Below are positions 62,561 to 64,000 of a stretch of DNA of 64,000 nt, piece after piece. The notes below the pieces were generated by a model. That model did no database searches and was not told the DNA's origin. It was given only the letters and a program-made list of their open reading frames with translations. How positions within the stretch are numbered: the first letter of the stretch is position 1; each line of letters begins with the position of its first letter. The DNA lies in contig NZ_AP025282.1 in the NCBI RefSeq assembly GCF_024347215.1, positions 5,146,001-5,210,000 on the forward strand. Direction: 5' to 3'. The DNA comes from Aliamphritea ceti. GTDB taxonomy: Bacteria > Pseudomonadota > Gammaproteobacteria > Pseudomonadales > Balneatricaceae. Made by a program: the position numbers and the translations under genes.

Positions 62561-63268
62561 TTAAAGGCCGACTTTTCGCCGGTAATCGGCCAGATTAATA
62601 ACAGTAGCCGTTTGTGTGGGTTGGGTTGGCTGATTTTCTGGGGCTTCGGTTTCAGACTCATCCTCGAGCATAACCAGGCCCATATCGACAAATCGGGGCA
62701 GCGGCACAAAACGTTGTTTAGAACCGGCTGGGTCTTTCGCTGTTTTTTGTAACTCATTGAGGTGCATCGCCAGATTTACACTGTGCCGGTCGTTGAGCAT
62801 CTGCAGCTCATGCTGTTGGCAATAATCCTGTATCCAGGATTTGATATCGGTTATATGGCCACTGATGCTGAGATCCGTGTTTTTGATAACTTCGACGTCT
62901 GTGATTACTTCCAGCAGGGCGTCTGCCAGTTCTTCAATGTCATCAATGGGAGCTTCCGGGTCATCGAGAATAAACATGGCCATCTCAGTGCTCCAGCGAT
63001 AATTTAACTGTTGTATGAGATCTTCCTGCTCCAGCTGTAGCGTGACCGGAATAATGATGCAGTAACGGCTGTGGGCTTCCACTGCAACCACTGAGCGCGA
63101 TGAGGTTACGCCGCCATTTTCTACCAGGTGGCATTGCCAGGCGAATGTGCCGGCATCACTGCTCAGCGCTTTTTTACCGATGTCTTTAGCTTTTTCACTG
63201 CCCTGCTGGGGTAAATCAAGCTGCAAATAGCGGGTCAGTTTATTGCTGAAAGACAGAAGAAGTTTCAT
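62561..63268 (-). CDS. Unknown protein (DUF6933-like), 235 aa
   Basis: A soluble 235-aa protein. Its N-terminus (MKLLLSFSNKLTRYLQLDLP) and the central FAWQCHLVENGGVTSSRSVVAVEAHSRYCIIIPVTLQ resemble the small DUF6933 family of predicted nucleic-acid- or ligand-binding proteins. A charged tail with EDESETEAPENQPTQPTQ ends in NLADYRRKVGL. It lies 7 bp after mnmE and 8 bp before the SWIM gene, so it is co-transcribed. The family assignment is from memory and tentative. Confidence 0.65.
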   Translation of the reverse strand: MKLLLSFSNKLTRYLQLDLPQQGSEKAKDIGKKALSSDAGTFAWQCHLVENGGVTSSRSVVAVEAHSRYCIIIPVTLQLEQEDLIQQLNYRWSTEMAMFILDDPEAPIDDIEELADALLEVITDVEVIKNTDLSISGHITDIKSWIQDYCQQHELQMLNDRHSVNLAMHLNELQKTAKDPAGSKQRFVPLPRFVDMGLVMLEDESETEAPENQPTQPTQTATVINLADYRRKVGL

Positions 63269-63275
63269 TTGAGGG

Positions 63276-64000
63276 TCATTTACCTATGCAGAAGGAACTG
63301 AAGATACGGCCGAGTAAGTCATCAGAGCTGAACGCACCGGTAATCTCGCTAAGGTGGTGCTGAGCTTGACGTAAGTCTTCAGCCAGGAGTTCTCCGGCAC
63401 CGCCAAATAACAGCTGTTCCTGGCCTGTCAGCAGCAGGCTCTGAGCTTTATTGAGGGCTTCAACATGCCGGCGTCTGGCAAGAAACCCACCTTCTGTCGT
63501 TGCTGCATAGCCCATGCAGTCTTTCAGATGCTGGCGCAATGTATCAACACCTACGTTGGCTTTGGCTGACAGTGAAATCAGTGTGTGGCCATGGTGTTCG
63601 CCAATACCGGTTGATTCTGATGTCAGGTCACATTTGTTTCGAATGACGGTGATTTTGCTCTGATCTTCGAGATTATGGACAAACTCTGGCCAAATTTGTT
63701 CAGGGTCATCGGTGGCTGTGGTCGTGCCATCCACCATTAACAGAATACGGTCTGCCTTGTGTATCTCTTCCCAGGCACGACTGATGCCGATGCGCTCAAC
63801 TTCGTCAGGTGCATCCCGCAGCCCGGCGGTATCGATAATGTGAAGTGGCATGCCGTCGATATGAATATGTTCCCGGAGAACGTCCCGGGTGGTACCGGCA
63901 ATATCTGTGACGATAGCGCTTTCCTTTCCTGCCAGAGCATTCAACAGGCTGGATTTGCCAGCATTGGGCCGGCCAGCGATAACTACGTTCATACCTTCAC
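63276..64000 (-). CDS. mnmE: tRNA modification GTPase MnmE, C-terminal part (continues beyond window)
   Basis: The visible part (about 241 residues) begins just before NVVIAGRPNAGKSSLLNALAG (G1), has TDIAGTTRD (G2), DTAGLRD (G3) and NKCDL (G4), then the C-terminal helical domain ending FCIGK with the essential Cys. It works with MnmG on wobble uridines. The reading frame runs off the right edge, and the N-terminal domain lies outside the window. It is separated from mnmG by 16 kb here. Confidence 0.95.
   Translation of the reverse strand, partial: EGMNVVIAGRPNAGKSSLLNALAGKESAIVTDIAGTTRDVLREHIHIDGMPLHIIDTAGLRDAPDEVERIGISRAWEEIHKADRILLMVDGTTTATDDPEQIWPEFVHNLEDQSKITVIRNKCDLTSESTGIGEHHGHTLISLSAKANVGVDTLRQHLKDCMGYAATTEGGFLARRRHVEALNKAQSLLLTGQEQLLFGGAGELLAEDLRQAQHHLSEITGAFSSDDLLGRIFSSFCIGK

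Noticed and set aside
1..64000. CRISPR arrays, tRNA/rRNA genes, prophage genes or transposases
   Set aside because: No regularly spaced repeats, cloverleaf-like gene, phage structural gene or transposase frame was recognised on either strand.

Overview
The window reads as a chromosomal segment of a marine gammaproteobacterium. The reasons are the gidA/gidB-parA-parB-atpIBEFHAGDC gene order of the gammaproteobacterial origin region, a mid-range GC content, a Na+/H+ antiporter of the NhaD type, and several pathways for methylated amines and betaines. An Oceanospirillales-type host (Amphritea, Neptunomonas or Marinobacterium-like) fits best, but this is inferred from gene content only. I saw no rRNA or tRNA genes, CRISPR arrays or intact insertion sequences.

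Left part (1-22 kb): osmolyte and methylamine catabolism. It holds the end of an aldehyde dehydrogenase, a GlxA/GbdR-type regulator, a non-pyrrolysine MttB-family methyltransferase, a DgcA-like flavin demethylase, an MmgE/PrpD protein and a LysR regulator. A few unrelated genes follow (GNAT, YiiX-like cysteine hydrolase, EamA transporter). Next come an unrecognised two-gene unit at 11.0-13.5 kb, a second LysR regulator, and the sarcosine oxidase operon soxB-D-A-G with an extra FAD oxidoreductase. Together these could strip methyl groups from a betaine down to sarcosine and then glycine, passing C1 units to tetrahydrofolate.

Middle (22-33 kb): rhlE, a FadL-type porin, and a tight fatty-acid (or related acyl-CoA) degradation operon of acyl-CoA ligase, MerR regulator, thiolase, FadB/FadN-like bifunctional enzyme and acyl-CoA dehydrogenase. 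A VF530-like DNA-binding protein, an arsenite methyltransferase closely resembling animal AS3MT, and a small membrane protein follow.

Origin-proximal core (35-47.5 kb): the complete F1Fo ATP synthase operon with a near-consensus promoter, then mnmG-rsmG-parA-parB ending in a strong terminator. Upstream of mnmG lies an AT-rich stretch followed by three perfect and one near-perfect DnaA boxes, a strong oriC candidate.

Right part (47.5-64 kb): about 16 kb of accessory genes separates mnmG from mnmE, which are neighbours in many gammaproteobacteria. It carries a chemotaxis transducer, a Rieske oxygenase, a TetR-led cluster (a 58-aa membrane protein, a membrane-anchored GyrI-like domain, a fatty-acid hydroxylase/sterol desaturase, DUF1800 and DUF1501), nhaD, a C39-like cysteine peptidase candidate, trxC, a hipBA module with altered kinase residues, and a SWIM protein with its partner directly downstream of mnmE. 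Two further intergenic regions here contain DnaA boxes.

The most unusual observations are: duplicated gene tails behind both atpC and the last sox-operon gene; two oriC-like regions 11.5 kb apart; the unnamed 569-aa plus degenerate dehydrogenase pair; the TetR/hydroxylase/DUF1501 locus; a HipA lacking key kinase residues; and a SoxD lacking half its zinc ligands.
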